Below, one piece after another: positions 26,178 to 35,385 of a stretch of DNA of 64,000 nucleotides; position 1 is the stretch's first letter; each line of letters begins with the position of its first letter. Source of the stretch: Bradyrhizobium elkanii USDA 76 (GTDB taxonomy: Bacteria > Pseudomonadota > Alphaproteobacteria > Rhizobiales > Xanthobacteraceae); the NCBI RefSeq assembly GCF_023278185.1, contig NZ_CP066356.1:1666001-1730000 (forward strand). The letters are read 5' to 3'. A program made the position numbers and the translations under genes. A model generated the notes under the pieces. That model saw only the letters and a program-made list of their open reading frames with translations. It made no database searches and was not told the DNA's origin.

Positions 26178-26217
26178 GCGCGAAAGGCCCGTATCATGGC
26201 GAGACGGGCCTTCGCGC
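26178..26217 (-). other. Intercistronic stem-loop between dehydrogenase and binding-protein genes
   Basis: GCGCGAAAGGCCCGT and ACGGGCCTTCGCGC pair over 14 bp with one bulged A around an 11-nt loop. No T-run follows on the minus strand. It probably protects or separates parts of the transcript rather than ending it. Confidence 0.55.
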
Positions 26218-26235
26218 GAGGAACGTCGTCCCGCC

Positions 26236-27279
26236 CTAGCTGTTCGGACCGCGATCCATGCTGACGGGCTGCCAGCGGCGCAACGCGGTGTCTTGCAGCA
26301 CCGACGGGTTGACGCAGCTTACCGGCCACATGCCTTGCAGCACTAGTGACAATTCGTAGCCCACCCGGCGCTTGCGCGCCTCGTCAAAACGTGCCGACGC
26401 CGAGGCGACATGGGCGGTCAAGGTAACATTGTCCATCCCGAGCATCGGATTGTTGTGCGACGGAGGCTCCTTTTCCAGCACGTCGAGCGCGGCGTGGGCG
26501 ATCCAGCCCTCCTGCAGCGCCTTGATCAGCGATTCCTCGTCGACCGTGGCGCCGCGGCCGGTGTTGATGAAGATCGCCGACTTTTTCATCTGGCGAAAAT
26601 GCTTCTCGGTCAGCATGTGGTGCACTTCGGGCCGCGCCGGAGCGTGCATCGAGACGAAATCCGATTGCGACAGCACTTCCGACAGCGTCGAGGGGATCAC
26701 GCCGTGGTCGTACATCAGGGTTTCCTGGATGAAGGGATCGTAGGCCACCATCCTGAGGCCGAACGGCGCGGCGCGCTTGGCGACGGCCCGCGCGACCCGG
26801 CCGAACGAGATGAAGCCGAGCGTCTGGCCCATCAGCCGCGGAATCTTCAGGAGCGCCGGACGGCCCTCGGCCCAGCGGCCGGTGCGCACCATCTTGTCCT
26901 GCTCGATCAGGTGGCGGAAGCCGGCGAGCAGCAGCATCATGGCGTGGTCGGCGACCTCCTCGATGAAGGTGTCGGGAATGTTGGTGACCGGGATGCCGCG
27001 GGCGGTCGCGGCCTTGACGTCGACCGAGTCGACGCCGACGCTGCCGAGCGTGATCACCTTGCAGTTCTCGAGCGCGTCGATCACCGTTTTGGTGATCGGC
27101 ATGCCCTTGGCGTAGATCGCGTCCGCGGTGCGTGCCGCCGCGATGAATTCGGCCTCATTGGCTGGCGCCTCGACGATCTCGGCGCCGATCGGATCGAGCG
27201 CCTCGCGCTCATAATCGTAGCCGCCGCCGGCGACCGTGAAGCTCGCGCCCTTCGGCGTGACCACCCTGAATTTCGACAT
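26236..27279 (-). CDS. D-isomer 2-hydroxyacid dehydrogenase
   Basis: A 347-residue NAD(P)-dependent dehydrogenase. Seen: catalytic-domain start RVVTPKGASFTVAGGGYDYE, Rossmann region GQTLGFISFGRVARAVA, catalytic arginine in INTGRGATVDEESL, glutamate in DVLEKEPPS, and histidine in VTLTAHVASAS. The third glycine of the usual GxGxxG is retained, but the first position reads FISFGRV, so cofactor binding may differ slightly. It probably interconverts a 2-keto acid and a D-2-hydroxyacid or sugar acid. It lies immediately upstream of the sugar-transporter genes on the same strand, suggesting it oxidises or reduces the imported compound. Confidence 0.85.
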   Translation of the reverse strand: MSKFRVVTPKGASFTVAGGGYDYEREALDPIGAEIVEAPANEAEFIAAARTADAIYAKGMPITKTVIDALENCKVITLGSVGVDSVDVKAATARGIPVTNIPDTFIEEVADHAMMLLLAGFRHLIEQDKMVRTGRWAEGRPALLKIPRLMGQTLGFISFGRVARAVAKRAAPFGLRMVAYDPFIQETLMYDHGVIPSTLSEVLSQSDFVSMHAPARPEVHHMLTEKHFRQMKKSAIFINTGRGATVDEESLIKALQEGWIAHAALDVLEKEPPSHNNPMLGMDNVTLTAHVASASARFDEARKRRVGYELSLVLQGMWPVSCVNPSVLQDTALRRWQPVSMDRGPNS

Positions 27280-27300
27280 TGTCTGCTCCCGATGTGAGTC

Positions 27301-27363
27301 TGCTGTTCTTGCTTCTTGCTGGTTTGCTTCTTGATTTTGCTTGTTGGTCTTCTTGCTTCTTGG
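27301..27363 (-). repeat. AAG-rich imperfect repeats in the dehydrogenase leader
   Basis: Read on the minus strand, the 5' leader contains several imperfect copies of CAAGAAGCAA separated by CCAAC or AAAT. The plus strand shows the matching TTGCTTCTTG. The tract is strongly purine-biased, unlike the GC-rich surroundings, and ends about 22 nt before ATG 27279. Confidence 0.7.
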
Positions 27364-27562
27364 AGCGCGACTTGCATCACCGCCCTCCCATGCTTGTACG
27401 CGAGCCGCGCTGTTCTCTCCACAATTGCCGGTTGGTCCGCGGCCTGATTCTCCGGGCTTCTACGGGGAACCTCCGTAACCATCAGGTAAAGGGTCTCACA
27501 ATACGGTGAGCCGAATCAATCCGCCAATCGCGTCGCGTTCCCCGCCTCTTCTGGAGACCCCC

Positions 27563-29248
27563 GTGAAGCTGTCAAATTTGAAGATCACCCCCAAGCTCGG
27601 CATTCTGGTGGGGGTGACCCTCCTTGGCCTGTGTACGGCCGGCATCCTCGCCGGTCACCTGATGCAGCGGGAGATGCTGACTGCGCGCATCGACCAGGCC
27701 AAGGCCATCGTCGAGATGGCGAAGAACATGGCGGCGGGGCTGAAGAAGGATGTCGATGCGGGCAAGCTGACCAGGGAAGCGGCACTGGCCGAGTTCGGCA
27801 AGCGTGCCAACACCCTGACCTACGACAACGGCGCCGGCTATCTGTTCGGCACCGACTACAGCGGCATCACGGTGCTGGCGCCCGATCCGAAGCAGGTCGG
27901 AACCAATCGCATGGACATCGTGACCAATGGTCGCAAGCTCTCGCAGGAACTGATGGACGGCGTGAAGGCCAAGGGCGAGATCCTGCTGTTCTACGATTAT
28001 GTGAAGCCCGGCCAGGAGACCCCGATCCGCAAGCTCGGCTACGCCGTCGCGGTCCCCGGCTTCGATATGTATCTCGGCACCGGCGCCTATCTCGACGATA
28101 TCGATGCCAAGATGCGGCCGATTGCCTGGCTGCTCGGCCTCGCGATCCTCGGCATCGGCATCGTTTCCGGTTCGGTCGCCTGGCTGATCGGCCGCAGCAT
28201 CTCCCGTCCGCTCAACCTGCTCGGCGCCCGCATGCGCGACATCGCCGACGGCAAGCTCGACGGTGACATCCCCGGTGTCGGCCGCGGTGACGAGGTCGGC
28301 GCGATGGCGGCGACGGTTCAGGTCTTCAAGGACAACGCGGTTCGCATCCGCGGCCTGGAACAGGCCGAGGCCGAGACCAAAGCGCGCGCGGAGGCCGAGC
28401 GCCGTGGCGCGATGGAGAATATCGCCAACGATTTCGAGCGCAGCGTGAACGGCATCGTCCGCACGGTGGCCTCCGCCGCCGCAGGCATGCAGACCACGGC
28501 GCAGTCGATGACCGCGACCGCAAGCGACGCCAGCGCGCGGGCTGCGACCGTCGGCGCTGCATCCGACAGTGCCTCCAACAATGTCGGCACCGTCGCCGCG
28601 GCCGCCGAGGAGCTCTCCAGCTCGGTTGCGGAGATCTCCCGCCAGGTGGCGCGTTCCAGCGAGGTCGCGAGCCAGGCGGTGGCCGATGCCGAGCGCACCA
28701 ACGCGACCGTGCAGGCGCTCTCCACCGGCGCCGAGAAGATCGGCGAGGTTGTCAAGCTGATCCACTCGATCGCGGCCCAAACCAACCTGCTTGCGCTCAA
28801 CGCCACCATCGAGGCGGCGCGCGCCGGCGAATCCGGCCGCGGTTTCGCGGTGGTCGCCTCCGAAGTGAAGGCGCTGGCCAACCAGACCGCCAAGGCGACC
28901 GAGGAGATCTCGGCGCAGGTCGCCGCGATGCAGGCTTCCACCGGCGAGGCCGTGACCTCGATCGGCGGCATCACCGCGACCATCGCGCAGATGAGCGAGA
29001 TCACCGCCTCGATCTCGACCGCGATCGACCAGCAGGGCGATGCGACGCGCGAGATCGCGCGCAACATCCAGCAGGTCGCGGCCGGCTCGAGCGAGATTTC
29101 CGCCCATATCGGCGGCGTCACGTCAGCGGCCGCCGCCACCGGCACCGCGGCCGGCGACGTGCTGTCGAATGCCCGCGAGCTCGACACCCAGTCCGGCATG
29201 CTGCGCAACGCGGTCGACGAGTTCCTGCAGAAGGTGCGCGCGGCGTAA
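27563..29248 (+). CDS. Methyl-accepting chemotaxis protein with sCache domain
   Basis: A 561-residue chemoreceptor. A first membrane helix ([20 protein letters not shown]) is followed by a periplasmic single-Cache domain (about 35-190; [46 protein letters not shown]). Then come a second helix ([20 protein letters not shown]), a HAMP linker, and a long methyl-accepting coiled coil. Its hairpin tip reads [20 protein letters not shown], then [20 protein letters not shown]. It senses an unknown small molecule and signals through CheA/CheW. GTG 27563 is chosen because GGAG lies 6 nt upstream; a GTG at 27506 would add 19 residues. It is divergent from the dehydrogenase gene. Confidence 0.9.
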   Translation: MKLSNLKITPKLGILVGVTLLGLCTAGILAGHLMQREMLTARIDQAKAIVEMAKNMAAGLKKDVDAGKLTREAALAEFGKRANTLTYDNGAGYLFGTDYSGITVLAPDPKQVGTNRMDIVTNGRKLSQELMDGVKAKGEILLFYDYVKPGQETPIRKLGYAVAVPGFDMYLGTGAYLDDIDAKMRPIAWLLGLAILGIGIVSGSVAWLIGRSISRPLNLLGARMRDIADGKLDGDIPGVGRGDEVGAMAATVQVFKDNAVRIRGLEQAEAETKARAEAERRGAMENIANDFERSVNGIVRTVASAAAGMQTTAQSMTATASDASARAATVGAASDSASNNVGTVAAAAEELSSSVAEISRQVARSSEVASQAVADAERTNATVQALSTGAEKIGEVVKLIHSIAAQTNLLALNATIEAARAGESGRGFAVVASEVKALANQTAKATEEISAQVAAMQASTGEAVTSIGGITATIAQMSEITASISTAIDQQGDATREIARNIQQVAAGSSEISAHIGGVTSAAAATGTAAGDVLSNARELDTQSGMLRNAVDEFLQKVRAA

Positions 29249-29302
29249 GCGAGCCGCGTAGGGTGGGTTAGCGACGCTACGCCAACCAACGATTCCGCAT
29301 CC

Positions 29303-29411
29303 CCGTCATCCTGAGGAGCGCGCTCTTGCGCGCGTCTCGAAGGATGCACGGCCACCAGTGGGGCCGTCGATCCTTCGAGACGGCCGCGTTGCGGCCTCCT
29401 CAGGATGACGG
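29303..29411. repeat. Palindromic repeat, family B (after chemoreceptor)
   Basis: CCGTCATCCTGAGGAGCGCG opens and CCTCAGGATGACGG closes the element, with inner GTCTCGAAGGATGCACGGCC and its partner. It separates the convergent chemoreceptor and Bug-protein genes. Confidence 0.88.
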
Positions 29412-29470
29412 ACTTGGCAGACTCCGCCGGACGAACATGAGGATATCCAGCCGGCGTCGTTCACATTCGC

Positions 29471-30448
29471 CTACTGCTTCTCGATCCCGGCGTCGGCGAT
29501 CAGCTTCTCCCACAGCACGAGCTGCTCCTTGAGGAATGCCTCGAACTCCTCGGGCGTGCCGGAGAATGCCTCCATGCCGCGCTCGGCGAGCTGGCTCTTG
29601 ATGTCCGGCCGCTCGATGATCTTGCGGATCTCCGCATTCAGCCTGACCACGACGTCCTTCGGCATGTTGGCGGGGCCGAGATAGCCCTGCCAGGAGGTGA
29701 TATCGAAGCCCTTCACGGTGTCGTCCATCGTCGGCAGGTCCGGCAGCAGCGCCGACTTCCGCTTGGTGGTGACGGCGAGCGGCTTCAGCACCTTGGCGTT
29801 GACGTGCGGCAGGCCGGTCGGCACGTCGATGAACATCATCGAGATGCGGCCGGCGATGACGTCGGTCAGTGCCGGCGGTGAGCTCTTGTAGGGCACATGC
29901 AGCAGGTCGATGCCGGCGAGGCGCGCGAAGGTCGCGCCGGAGACGCTCGCCGACGACGAGCCGCTGGCGTAGCTGTACTTGCCCGGCTCCTTCTTGGCGA
30001 GCGCGATCAGCTCGGCGACCGAGTTCGCCGGGATGTCCGGATGGATCACCAGCATGAAGGGCAGGTCGCCGGTGCGCGCGATCGGCGTGAAATCCTTGAT
30101 CGGATCGTAGGTCATGGTCTTGAGCAGATACGGATTGGCCGAGTGCGTCGTGTTCGTGGTGACGAACAGCGTGTAGCCGTCGGGGGCGGAGCGGGCGACA
30201 TAGTTCGCCGCGATCGAGCCGTTGGCGCCGGCCCGGTTGTCGATCACCATGCCGACGCCGAGCGCAACGCCGAGCTCCTTGGAGATCAGCCGCGTCGTCG
30301 TGTCGGTGCCGCTGCCGGCGGCGAACGGCAGCACCAGCGTGATGTTGCGGGTGGGATAGGTCTGGGCAAGTGCCGCCCCGGATATCGCCGCAAGCGCGGC
30401 GGCGGCTGCGGCCGCCAGGCAGCAGTATCGTCTCAATCCCATGATCAT
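29471..30448 (-). CDS. Bug-type (TctC) periplasmic solute-binding protein
   Basis: A 325-residue binding protein of the tripartite tricarboxylate transporter family. After a signal peptide (RRYCCLAAAAAAALAAISGA, cleavage near ALAQ) comes the family opening YPTRNITLVLPFAAGSGTDT. Then follow VIDNRAGANGSIAANYVA, TNTTHSANPYLLKTMTYDPI, and the C-terminal LAERGMEAFSGTPEEF, all typical of Bug proteins. The start at 30448 (MIMGLRRYC) is preferred over a longer frame that would bury the signal peptide. No TctA/TctB membrane genes are adjacent, which is common for orphan Bug proteins. It probably binds a small carboxylate. Confidence 0.87.
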   Translation of the reverse strand: MIMGLRRYCCLAAAAAAALAAISGAALAQTYPTRNITLVLPFAAGSGTDTTTRLISKELGVALGVGMVIDNRAGANGSIAANYVARSAPDGYTLFVTTNTTHSANPYLLKTMTYDPIKDFTPIARTGDLPFMLVIHPDIPANSVAELIALAKKEPGKYSYASGSSSASVSGATFARLAGIDLLHVPYKSSPPALTDVIAGRISMMFIDVPTGLPHVNAKVLKPLAVTTKRKSALLPDLPTMDDTVKGFDITSWQGYLGPANMPKDVVVRLNAEIRKIIERPDIKSQLAERGMEAFSGTPEEFEAFLKEQLVLWEKLIADAGIEKQ

Positions 30449-30707
30449 GTCGCCGTCCCCCGCGCAGGCCCTGAACAGGCCCATGGCGGCCGAAGCTAGC
30501 CCGGCCGCCATGGCTGCGGAAGCCGTGCCGGGAGCAGCCTTTCGCCGCATGGCCACTCCCGGGCCGTCGCAGGGGCGCGCTGCCAAAATATCGAAAACAA
30601 CCCCATGCAAAGGAGCCGGGGGCGGCCGGCGCCCGACCAGCCAACTTGACACGTCGGGCAAATCAGTGCCATCTTCCGATATTCAGAAAACCGATCGTGG
30701 GGCGATG

Positions 30708-31091
30708 CTACGATCCCGCCGGGAAGACCTGCGCGACGTGAAACGCCTTGGTGGTGATGAGCCACCTGCCGTCGATCCGGTGAAACACCAGATGGTCGAT
30801 GAAGCCGGTTTGGCCGGCCCTGACGCGCACCTTGGCGATGGCCAGATCGGACGCGGTCTGGTCGATGCTGATGATGGCCTCCTCGCGCGGCGATTTCATC
30901 GACGCCGGCGAGGGACGGCTGCAGATGAAGTCGCGGAATTCCGCGGCCGACCGCACCGTGTGCTTGCCGTCCCGGATGCCGTGCACGATGCAGGCATCGG
31001 CGAAGACGTCGCGGAACCGGCTATCGTCGACGTCGTACATCAGGTTGAAATATCCATCGATCGCGGACGCGATGGCCTGGATGTCGCTCAT
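30708..31091 (-). CDS. SnoaL/NTF2-like family protein
   Basis: A 127-residue protein with the NTF2-like cone fold: a helical start (DIQAIASAIDGYFNLMYDVD), then FADACIVHGIRDGKHTV, and a sheet core ending DHLVFHRIDGRWLITTKAFH. The family includes small enzymes and ligand-binding subunits; here no catalytic role can be assigned. GGAGAT precedes ATG 31091. It is divergent from a LysR-type regulator gene 134 bp away, so it may be that regulator's target. Confidence 0.75.
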   Translation of the reverse strand: MSDIQAIASAIDGYFNLMYDVDDSRFRDVFADACIVHGIRDGKHTVRSAAEFRDFICSRPSPASMKSPREEAIISIDQTASDLAIAKVRVRAGQTGFIDHLVFHRIDGRWLITTKAFHVAQVFPAGS

Positions 31092-31225
31092 TGCAAAATC
31101 TCCTGGCGGATGATGTGGCGGTGGCCTCACCGGATCGAACCCGTGATCTGCGCCGACAGTGGCCGATATCTTGGCGGAGTGCTACGACTGGGCGGTCATC
31201 TCTTGGATGACTGAAAGGCATCGGC

Positions 31226-32182
31226 ATGGACGAAGTTGACGGTCGGCTGGTTGGCGGCCTGGTGGTCCTCGCGGCGCTGGCGGATGCGCGCAGTTTTGGC
31301 CGGGCCGCCGAACGGCTCGGCATGACGCAATCCGGGGTCAGCAAGGCGATCGCGAAGCTCGAGGCGCGCCTCGATGCCAGGCTGGTTCACCGCACGAGCC
31401 GCGCCGTCGAGTTCACCGAGGAAGGACGCGCGCTGTATGAGCGGGTTGCCGCGCATCTGGCGGGGATCGGCGAGGCGGCGGCGGAGACCGCGAAATCGCG
31501 CGATGCGGTTCGCGGCAGGCTGCGGGTCAATGTCGACCCGCTGTTCTCCCGCATGGTGCTGTCGCCGAAGCTGAGCGAGTTCCTGCTGCAGAATCCGGGC
31601 ATGGAGCTGCGTATCGAGACCCGCGACCGGATCGCGGATCTGGTCAGCGACGGTTTTGATCTGGCGGTGCGTTTCGGCGAGCCGACGCCGTCGGCGCTGA
31701 TTGCGCGCCGCGTACTCGATACGCGCGTGCTCACCGTGGCCTCGCCGATCTATCTCGAACGACACGGCCGGCCGCTTGATCCGCGGGAGCTGGCAAGCCG
31801 CGACCATCAGTGCATCCATGCAATCGACGCGGCGACCGGGCGTCCCTTCGACTGGGAGTTTCGGCGTGGCGGCGAGGTCGTGCCGGTCGCGGTCAACGGG
31901 CGGCTGACCGTGACCGATTCGGGAACCAAGCTCGGCGCTTGCCTGGCCGGCTTCGGCATCGCGCAGGTGATCGATCTCGGCCTCGACGATCATCTGAGGA
32001 GCGGCGCGCTGATCGAGCTGTTTCCGGACTGGCCCGACGAGCGTTTTCCGCTCTACGTCTATTACGCCTCGCGTAACCACGTGCCGGCCAAGGTGCGGCG
32101 GTTCATCGACTTCATCACGGAAACGCTGGCGGCAAAGTCACATTCGCCGCACAAGTCCGCCGGCTTGCGCAAGGTAGGTTAG
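31226..32182 (+). CDS. LysR-family transcriptional regulator
   Basis: A 318-residue regulator. The N-terminal winged helix-turn-helix (DARSFGRAAERLGMTQSGVS, KAIAKLEARLDARLVHRTSR) is followed by a linker helix and an effector-binding domain resembling the CrgA/AaeR group (GRLRVNVDPLFSRMV; DLAVRFGEPTPSALIARR; LGACLAGFGIAQVID). Such regulators usually control a divergent gene, here the NTF2-like gene. The effector is unknown. The start follows a GAAAGG tract. Confidence 0.88.
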   Translation: MDEVDGRLVGGLVVLAALADARSFGRAAERLGMTQSGVSKAIAKLEARLDARLVHRTSRAVEFTEEGRALYERVAAHLAGIGEAAAETAKSRDAVRGRLRVNVDPLFSRMVLSPKLSEFLLQNPGMELRIETRDRIADLVSDGFDLAVRFGEPTPSALIARRVLDTRVLTVASPIYLERHGRPLDPRELASRDHQCIHAIDAATGRPFDWEFRRGGEVVPVAVNGRLTVTDSGTKLGACLAGFGIAQVIDLGLDDHLRSGALIELFPDWPDERFPLYVYYASRNHVPAKVRRFIDFITETLAAKSHSPHKSAGLRKVG

Positions 32183-32255
32183 CGACCTCCTCGGCGTCAG
32201 CCAGCGCGGGATGACTTTATCTTCGAATCATCATCCCGCTCTATCTTTTTGTCTT

Positions 32256-32304
32256 GAGCATGATCTTTTCGGAAAACCGCTACACACTTTTTCGGATCAT
32301 GCTC
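32256..32304. repeat. Palindromic repeat, family D
   Basis: GAGCATGATC at the left pairs with GATCATGCTC at the right, with the characteristic TTTTCGGAAAACCG core. A second copy lies at 38481-38529. It touches the stop codon of the EamA gene. Confidence 0.85.
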
Positions 32305-33257
32305 TAGCGCTTCGCCGAACCTTTGGCGGATGCTTGCCGCGAGGCGATGATGACGCCGGCGAGCACCAGCGCGTAGCCGATCAGATGGAACGGCGCGAGC
32401 GTCTCGCCGAGCAGCAGGATCGCCATCGCCGAGCCGAACACCGGCACCAGATGGAAGAACGGCGCGGCGCGGTTCGGGCCGATCAGCGCGACGCCGCGGT
32501 TGAAGAACAGATAGGCGAGCGTGGACGGGAAGATCAGCGTGTAGCCTAGCGTGGCAAAGGTCAGGACGTCGAGCTTCAGCGTCACGCCGTTTAAGAATTC
32601 CCAGATAGCCACCGGCAGCAGCATCAGCGCACCGCAGCAGGTGGTGAATGAGATCAGCGAGAGCTGATGGATTTTCGGCCGCCGCGGGATCAGCGCCGAA
32701 TAGAGTCCGAACGACACCAGCGAGGCGCCGAACATGATGTCGCCCCGGTTGAAGCTGATGCTGGCGAGCGCGGAGAAGTCACCGCGCAGGATGATGGTCA
32801 GCACACCGGCCAGCGAGATCGCGATGCCGGCCAGCTGCGCCGGCGTCAGCCGCACGCCGAACAGGATCAGCGACCACAGCGCCACGAACAGCGGCCCCGC
32901 CGACTGGATCAGCAGCGCATTCAGCGCCTCGGTGTACTGCATCGCCCAGTAGGAGATCGCATTGTTGAAGGCGAAGCCGACCGCGGACAACAGCAGCATC
33001 AGCGGCAGGGCGCTGCGCAGCTTCGGCCAGTCCTGCTTCAGGTGCGGCCAGGCGAACGGCAACAGGATCAGGAACACGCCGAACCAGCGGATCGTGGTCA
33101 GCGTGACCGGCGGCACATGGCTGCCGACATGCCGCGCCAGCACGATGTTGGCGGCCCAGAACAGCGACGTCAGGCTGAGCAGCAGATAGGGCTGATTATT
33201 GAGCCAGCTGAGCGGCGAGCGGCGTGGCGTCGTGGCAGGTGCGGGCAAAGCGGTCAT
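32304..33257 (-). CDS. EamA/DMT-family exporter, copy 1
   Basis: A 317-residue membrane protein with ten predicted helices made of two EamA repeats: NQPYLLLSLTSLFWAANIVL, then VPPVTLTTIRWFGVFLIL, and later PSTLAYLFFNRGVALIGPNR, then AAPFFHLVPVFGSAMAILLL. The drug/metabolite transporter family exports metabolites, amino acids or toxic compounds. The start at 33257 (MTALPAPATTPRR) gives the usual length. A clearly related gene lies at 39822-40751. Confidence 0.85.
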   Translation of the reverse strand: MTALPAPATTPRRSPLSWLNNQPYLLLSLTSLFWAANIVLARHVGSHVPPVTLTTIRWFGVFLILLPFAWPHLKQDWPKLRSALPLMLLLSAVGFAFNNAISYWAMQYTEALNALLIQSAGPLFVALWSLILFGVRLTPAQLAGIAISLAGVLTIILRGDFSALASISFNRGDIMFGASLVSFGLYSALIPRRPKIHQLSLISFTTCCGALMLLPVAIWEFLNGVTLKLDVLTFATLGYTLIFPSTLAYLFFNRGVALIGPNRAAPFFHLVPVFGSAMAILLLGETLAPFHLIGYALVLAGVIIASRQASAKGSAKR

Positions 33258-33374
33258 TATTGGGCGGATGTTGTGCCCGAATCCGCCGCCGCGACAAGAC
33301 GAAAGAGCGGATTGGAGCCATGCGCCCCGTGTCGTCATCCGCAGCGCGACGAAAGCTTAATTCCGTCATCCTGA

Positions 33375-34310
33375 GAGTCTGACTCAAAACAAGTCATTGA
33401 GATCTCATGCTCTGGCCAATCGGCGGGAGAGCAGGCGGATGCTTGCAATGAGAACCCAAGCCTCCGCGCTGGCGATGGTTGCCTCGAAGTCTTTGGCAAG
33501 TCGTCGATTGCGGCCGAACCAGGCAAAGGTACGCTCGACGACCCAACGTCGAGGCTCGGCCTTGAACGTTCCAACGCTCTGCGAGCGGGTGACGATTTCA
33601 ATCGTCCATTGGCCCAAATCAGCGATGGCATCGAGCAGCTTAGGGCCACGGTAGACGCGATCGGCGAAGATGTGGCGCAGGTTGGGGAACAGGCGGCCGA
33701 TGAGCCGCAACAGCGGGACTGCACCGTGATTGTCTTGAAGGTTGGCGGGATGCACCTGCACAGCCAGCAAGGAGCCCTCGGTGTCGGTGACGATATGACG
33801 CTTGCGCCCCTTGACCCGCTTGGCCATGTCAAACCCGCTTGGACCGCCATTTTCCGCGGTCTTCACGCTCTGGCTGTCGATGATCCCAGCCGTTGGAGTG
33901 GGGTTGCGTCCTTGCCGTTCGCGCATGCGTCGGACCAGGGCATCATTGACCCTGCGCCACAATCCAGAACCGCGCCATTTGTAAAAATAGTACTGAACCG
34001 TCGAGCATGGTGGGAAGTCCTTTGGCAGCGCGCGCCATTGGCAGCCGCTGGCTCCAATGTAGAGAATTGCATTCATGATCACGCGCAGGCTGATCTCGCG
34101 CGGACGGCCGCGCCGGCATTGCGCAGGCATCAACGGCTCGATCAGTTCCCACTCCGCATCCGTCATGTCGCTTGCATAACGAAGTCCGTCGCGTCGATAT
34201 TGTTGTCGGGTGATTTCGGTCCAACACATGTTGTGCTCCCTCGAGTCTTCGCAAACACGAAGGAATCACAACGGGCTGAAATCACTCAACTTTCTTTTTA
34301 AAGCAGGCTC
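33375..34310. mobile_element. IS5-family insertion sequence (TNA-target group), intact, 936 bp
   Basis: The element runs from GAGTCTGACTCAAAA at the left to TTTAAAGCAGGCTC at the right, whose complement GAGCCTGCTTTAAA is an imperfect match to the left end. TGA is present on both sides (33372-33374 and 34311-34313). It is a 3-bp target duplication of the TNA type typical of the IS1031 group. One full transposase gene fills it, so it may still be active. Confidence 0.88.
33405..34229 (-). CDS. IS5-family transposase
   Basis: A 274-residue DDE transposase. Seen: DUF4096-like N-terminus (MTDAEWELIEPLMPAQCRRG), WRALPKDFPPCSTVQYYFYK, first aspartate in IIDSQSVKTAENGG, KRVKGRKRHIVTDTEG, second aspartate in FADRVYRG, and glutamate in VVERTFAWFGRNRRL. 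All three catalytic acids are present and the frame is intact, so no programmed frameshift is needed. It is encoded on the minus strand of the IS. Confidence 0.93.
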   Translation of the reverse strand: MCWTEITRQQYRRDGLRYASDMTDAEWELIEPLMPAQCRRGRPREISLRVIMNAILYIGASGCQWRALPKDFPPCSTVQYYFYKWRGSGLWRRVNDALVRRMRERQGRNPTPTAGIIDSQSVKTAENGGPSGFDMAKRVKGRKRHIVTDTEGSLLAVQVHPANLQDNHGAVPLLRLIGRLFPNLRHIFADRVYRGPKLLDAIADLGQWTIEIVTRSQSVGTFKAEPRRWVVERTFAWFGRNRRLAKDFEATIASAEAWVLIASIRLLSRRLARA

Positions 34311-34424
34311 TGAGGAGCGCGGAGCGCGTCTCGAAGGATGCGCGGCCCTACTGTGGCCGATTCATCCTTCGAGGCTCGCTTCGCTCGCACCTCAGGATGA
34401 CGGGGATAGTTCTTAGCGCCCCGC

Positions 34425-35267
34425 CTATTTCTGCGGCCCCGACAGCGAGATGTCGCGCTCGGCGCGGAACACGTTGCTGTAGAGATTGGCGATCCATTGC
34501 CGTCCGCTGGAGGTGATGTTGAGGTAGCGGATCGCCTTCTGCACGTGCGGCGCGACGCTGTCCCAGTAGAACCGCGGATAGCGGTCGACGAGATCGGCCG
34601 GCGAATCGTAGCCGAGCTGGCGGTTCAGTCCGGCCTCCTCGAATTCGACATACAGCGCGTTGGCCTTGCGGATGTAGTGGGGATCGCCGAGCTGGCCGAT
34701 CAGGTCGGCGGCCCGCAGCAAGGTGGCCTCCTCGCCGAAGTCCTCATCGTCGTCAGGGGCGCTGAGCGGAAAGCGGGTGCCTTCGATGGCACGCACAATG
34801 CGCTCCTTGTCGAGCAGGGTGACGCCCTTGAGCCGCTCCATCACGAAGATCTTGGAGCGGTCGACGTGGTGGGACATCAGCGCGGCATCCGATGAGCCGC
34901 GCGGCAGGATGATCTTGCGACCGTCGGCATCGACCAGATAGCCATCCTGACCGTCGGCCTCGAACAGCCCGCGCACATAGCCGATGTCATGGGTGAGGCA
35001 GGCGATGATGACATGGGCATAATCCTCGGCGCTCATGTGCGAGTGCAGCGCGCGGCCGCGCAGGATGTCGTGGCCGGCCAGCGTCACCAGCATGGTGTGC
35101 TCGACATTGTGATAGAGCGCGTCGCTGTTGCCGATGCATTCGAGCGCGATCCGCGCGATCGAGGGCACCATTTCGACCAGCTGGGTCTGCGAAGAGCCGA
35201 ACCGGCGCTGCATGTACTCGCCGAGGAATTTGCCGAGCGCGTCGGCCGCTAGTTCTGGAAGGGTCAT
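34425..35267 (-). CDS. HD-domain metal-dependent phosphohydrolase-like protein
   Basis: A 280-residue protein with the HD signature: ALYHNVEHTMLVTLAGHDIL supplies the first histidine, and IIACLTHDIGYVRGLFEADG supplies the His-Asp pair. HD proteins typically hydrolyse nucleotides, cyclic nucleotides or phosphomonoesters using bound metal; this one has no partner domain to narrow the substrate. It has no signal peptide. The start at 35267 (MTLPELAADAL) follows GGAGG at a suitable distance, and an adjacent GTG is equally possible. A longer frame starting 35342 lacks a ribosome-binding site. It is divergent from a DUF1330-like gene. Confidence 0.8.
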   Translation of the reverse strand: MTLPELAADALGKFLGEYMQRRFGSSQTQLVEMVPSIARIALECIGNSDALYHNVEHTMLVTLAGHDILRGRALHSHMSAEDYAHVIIACLTHDIGYVRGLFEADGQDGYLVDADGRKIILPRGSSDAALMSHHVDRSKIFVMERLKGVTLLDKERIVRAIEGTRFPLSAPDDDEDFGEEATLLRAADLIGQLGDPHYIRKANALYVEFEEAGLNRQLGYDSPADLVDRYPRFYWDSVAPHVQKAIRYLNITSSGRQWIANLYSNVFRAERDISLSGPQK

Positions 35268-35385
35268 CACGGCCTTGACCTCCGAGAGCTGGCCTGAGCT
35301 TACGGCCCGGCGGTATTTCAGGCTAGTCCCGCGATGTGACATAATCGTTGCGGCCAGACCGATGTGCCTTGGGCGGGAGCGGGTG

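Larger units (their letters stand above)
33363..34403. repeat. Family B palindromic repeat split by an IS element
   Basis: CCGTCATCCTGA (33363-33374) is the left end of the repeat. The rest (TGAGGAGCGCGGAGCGCGTC and onward, closing CCTCAGGATGACGG) resumes at 34311 after the IS. Joining across the single TGA restores the uninterrupted sequence seen in other copies. Confidence 0.9.

Noticed and set aside
24724..26346. Plus-strand 540-codon open frame opposite the sugar-binding protein
   Set aside because: Antisense artefact of the minus-strand binding-protein gene, which has a signal peptide and family motifs.
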